A DNA stretch of 64,000 bases. It comes from Enterobacter hormaechei ATCC 49162 (GTDB lineage: Bacteria; Pseudomonadota; Gammaproteobacteria; Enterobacterales; Enterobacteriaceae). The notes beneath the pieces were generated by a model. That model saw only the letters and a list, made by a program, of their open reading frames with translations, searched no databases and was not told the DNA's origin. Below, piece by piece: positions 62,761-64,000 of this stretch (within the stretch, counting starts at the first letter, position 1; each line of letters starts with the position of its first letter). A program made the position numbers and the translations under genes. The DNA is taken from positions 3,224,001 to 3,288,000 of the forward strand of contig NZ_MKEQ01000001.1 in assembly GCF_001875655.1 (NCBI RefSeq), written 5' to 3'.

Positions 62761-63332
62761 GTCAAAACATCGCAAAGGCAGACGAGCTTTTTTAAGACTA
62801 TCGCATGACTATTAAATGACAAGGTCTGATAATGTCTTTTTCTGTCGTCAGCATTACTCCTTTTTTACTTTCTAACCTTGCCCTTCATCACTCTTTCAGG
62901 AGTGATTCTTGATAATTCCCACGCCTTGAAAAGTTGACTTATATCAAACTATCTTTCGTTTTATTCATCACTCAAAGAATGTTACTGCATGAAATGTTTA
63001 CATTTCAATCAAAAAAGCAACCAAATTAAAACATCTTCGCGTTCATATCAAAATCCTATATCCACATAAAAAAATGCAAAAACAAGGCGCAGCTATGAGG
63101 GTTGTGGCGTGAATAAAACCATCTGAAACCTGCTACAGGTTAATGACTTATGGGTATTTAAAGACATACATAAGACTTGTGTATGATTGTATTGCTGTAA
63201 ATTAATATTATTAACCCTTCAAACTTTCTCTTAACTTGGTGACTTACGTATCACTTTCACTTGAAAAATGCCTTTCTTCGTAAAATGAAGCTTTGTGACT
63301 ATTTAAACTGTTTTGTAACACTTTTTTGCGCA
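62761..63332. other. AT-rich intergenic stretch without a recognisable gene
   Basis: About 570 bases, visibly richer in A and T than the rest of the window, with no credible coding frame on either strand. It contains short palindromes such as ACCTG-CTA-CAGGT (near 63129-63141). Its composition is typical of H-NS-silenced or horizontally acquired DNA. In E. coli yfgJ follows der; here it does not follow within the window. Confidence 0.6.
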
Positions 63333-63361
63333 TGGACATGACTCTGTAAAGTCTGCATATT
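63333..63361 (+). promoter_or_regulatory. Candidate promoter of the small gene at 63418
   Basis: -35 TGGACA (63333-63338), 17-base spacer, -10 CATATT (63356-63361), 57 bases before the ATG at 63418. Confidence 0.45.
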
Positions 63362-63417
63362 CCCTCACGAAACGTGTTCAGGTGTGTACAGAAATGCGAG
63401 ACGTCATGGAGATAGCA

Positions 63418-63624
63418 ATGAAAAAGCACTCCATCTGCGAGCAGGAACGACTCATCGGCAAAGCGGGTGAAGTTCAGCGCGAGGATTGTATAAGCGCTTT
63501 ACGAATACGTCAGAAAGTTGTGCATCAGACGCAACACAGCATACAGGACATTCTGAGTGAAGCTCTCGAGCTATTCGGAGCGAAATACACCTTACCGTTG
63601 GCAACAAGAAAATTACTCAGATGA
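63418..63624 (+). CDS. Small unrecognised protein, 68 residues
   Basis: Starts MKKHSICEQERLIGK and ends LATRKLLR. It is basic, with no signal peptide or membrane segment, and a predicted helical centre (VVHQTQHSIQDILSEALELF). I do not recognise the family. GGAG seven bases before ATG 63418 makes that the likely start, though in-frame ATGs at 63394 and 63406 and a GTG at 63382 exist. It is followed after about 100 bases by a secreted-protein gene in the same direction, so it could be its regulator or a short operon partner. That is a guess from position. Confidence 0.55.
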   Translation: MKKHSICEQERLIGKAGEVQREDCISALRIRQKVVHQTQHSIQDILSEALELFGAKYTLPLATRKLLR

Positions 63625-63651
63625 ATGGCTGATCGGTTTCGTTAGTGATTT

Positions 63652-63675
63652 CTACCGGGTGGGGCGCAACCACCG
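63652..63675 (+). other. Short hairpin before the secreted-protein gene
   Basis: CCGGGTGG-GGCGCAA-CCACCGG, a seven- to eight-bp stem with no T-run, in the 102-base gap between the two genes. It may affect the mRNA between them. Confidence 0.4.
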
Positions 63676-63726
63676 GCAGCGAGCTAACCGAAGCCGGTCA
63701 GTGACAGAAAATACCAGACAGGGTTA

Positions 63727-64000
63727 ATGATGAAAAAGACAATTATCGCCGGTGTAGTCGTTTCTGCACTTACTGCCAGCTCAGCGTTCGCTATCGAAGG
63801 TGGCCTGGCTTCTCAGAACGGCTTCCCGGCAGCGTTGGAAGAAATTAAAACGGCACTGAACGATCCGAATGGCGCTCAATTTGCTCGCGCTCAGGATGTA
63901 GCTATGCGCCGCCTCGGTTTGAACTTTAACGACGCTGAGGTTTTCGTTTCTGCTGTACGTAGTGGTAAAGATGTTAGCCATTTCGGTGAGCCAGCCGTTC
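63727..64000 (+). CDS. Unrecognised secreted protein, 3' end outside window
   Basis: An open frame runs from ATG ATG at 63727/63730 to the window edge (91 codons). A typical Sec signal peptide, MMKKTIIAGVVVSALTASSA with cleavage probably after SAFA, is followed by a mature part beginning IEGGLASQNGFPAALEEIK. The visible mature part contains the segments FARAQDVAMRRLGLNF and DAEVFVSAVRSGKDVSHF. It is charged and probably helical, without cysteines. The signal peptide resembles those of fimbrial subunits but the mature part does not. An AGGG ribosome site lies six bases upstream. Family not recognised. Confidence 0.7.
   Translation, partial: MMKKTIIAGVVVSALTASSAFAIEGGLASQNGFPAALEEIKTALNDPNGAQFARAQDVAMRRLGLNFNDAEVFVSAVRSGKDVSHFGEPAV

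Noticed and set aside
63244..63429. 61-codon frame on the minus strand in the AT-rich region
   Set aside because: No ribosome site, overlaps the candidate promoter and start of the small plus-strand gene, and has no recognisable motif.

Overview
The window is a chromosomal stretch of an enteric bacterium (Enterobacteriaceae). Gene content, gene order and protein sequences follow the Escherichia coli/Salmonella backbone from lepB to der, at high GC with dense, short-spaced operons. Several loci differ from E. coli K-12: murQP next to yfhH, zevAB next to suhB, an alpha-glucoside PTS module around sseA, and a dmsABC-type operon before ndk. That combination suggests Enterobacter or a close relative such as Lelliottia. 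The genus is an inference. No tRNA, rRNA, insertion sequence, prophage or CRISPR array was seen.

Layout. 1-4.5 kb: lepB (5'-truncated by the window edge), rnc-era-recO, pdxJ-acpS. 4.5-10.7 kb: yfhL, the RpiR-type regulator yfhH diverging from murQ-murP, then pgpC, tadA and, convergent with tadA, mltF, whose 3' end runs antisense into tadA. 10.8-19.3 kb: PurR-controlled purL, the small RNA GlmY with its sigma-54/GlrR control region, glrK-qseG-glrR and glnB. 19.3-28.6 kb: NsrR-controlled hmp diverging from glyA, yphA, hcaT, csiE, zevA-zevB, suhB, trmJ. 28.7-35.8 kb: the isc operon (iscR-iscS-iscU-iscA-hscB-hscA-fdx-iscX) and pepB. 35.9-48.9 kb: sseB, then on the minus strand a PTS transporter, a family-4 phospho-glucosidase, sseA and an RpiR regulator, followed by yfhM (alpha-2-macroglobulin)-pbpC. 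48.9-53.6 kb: an anaerobic DMSO-reductase-type operon behind a perfect FNR site. 53.7-62.7 kb: ndk, rlmN, rodZ-ispG-hisS-yfgM-bamB-der. 62.7-64 kb: an AT-rich stretch with a small unrecognised gene and the start of an unrecognised secreted protein.

Functional themes. Iron-sulfur biology dominates the centre: the ISC assembly line, with IscR feedback, could supply clusters to IspG, RlmN, YfhL and the 4Fe-4S-rich DmsA/DmsB/polyferredoxin set, all encoded here. Cell-wall turnover is represented by MurQ/MurP, MltF, PbpC with its lipoprotein partner YfhM, and RodZ. The GlrK/QseG/GlrR system controls GlmY, an RNA that sets glucosamine-6-phosphate synthesis, and GlrR's own DNA sites are visible upstream of glmY.

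Most of the window is well-known backbone. The parts most worth a second look are the unrecognised secreted-protein region at the right end, the two-sided insertion of a sugar-phosphotransferase module around sseA, the yfhH-murQP pairing, the four-gene reductase operon with its unusual polyferredoxin, and the antisense-encoded tail of MltF.
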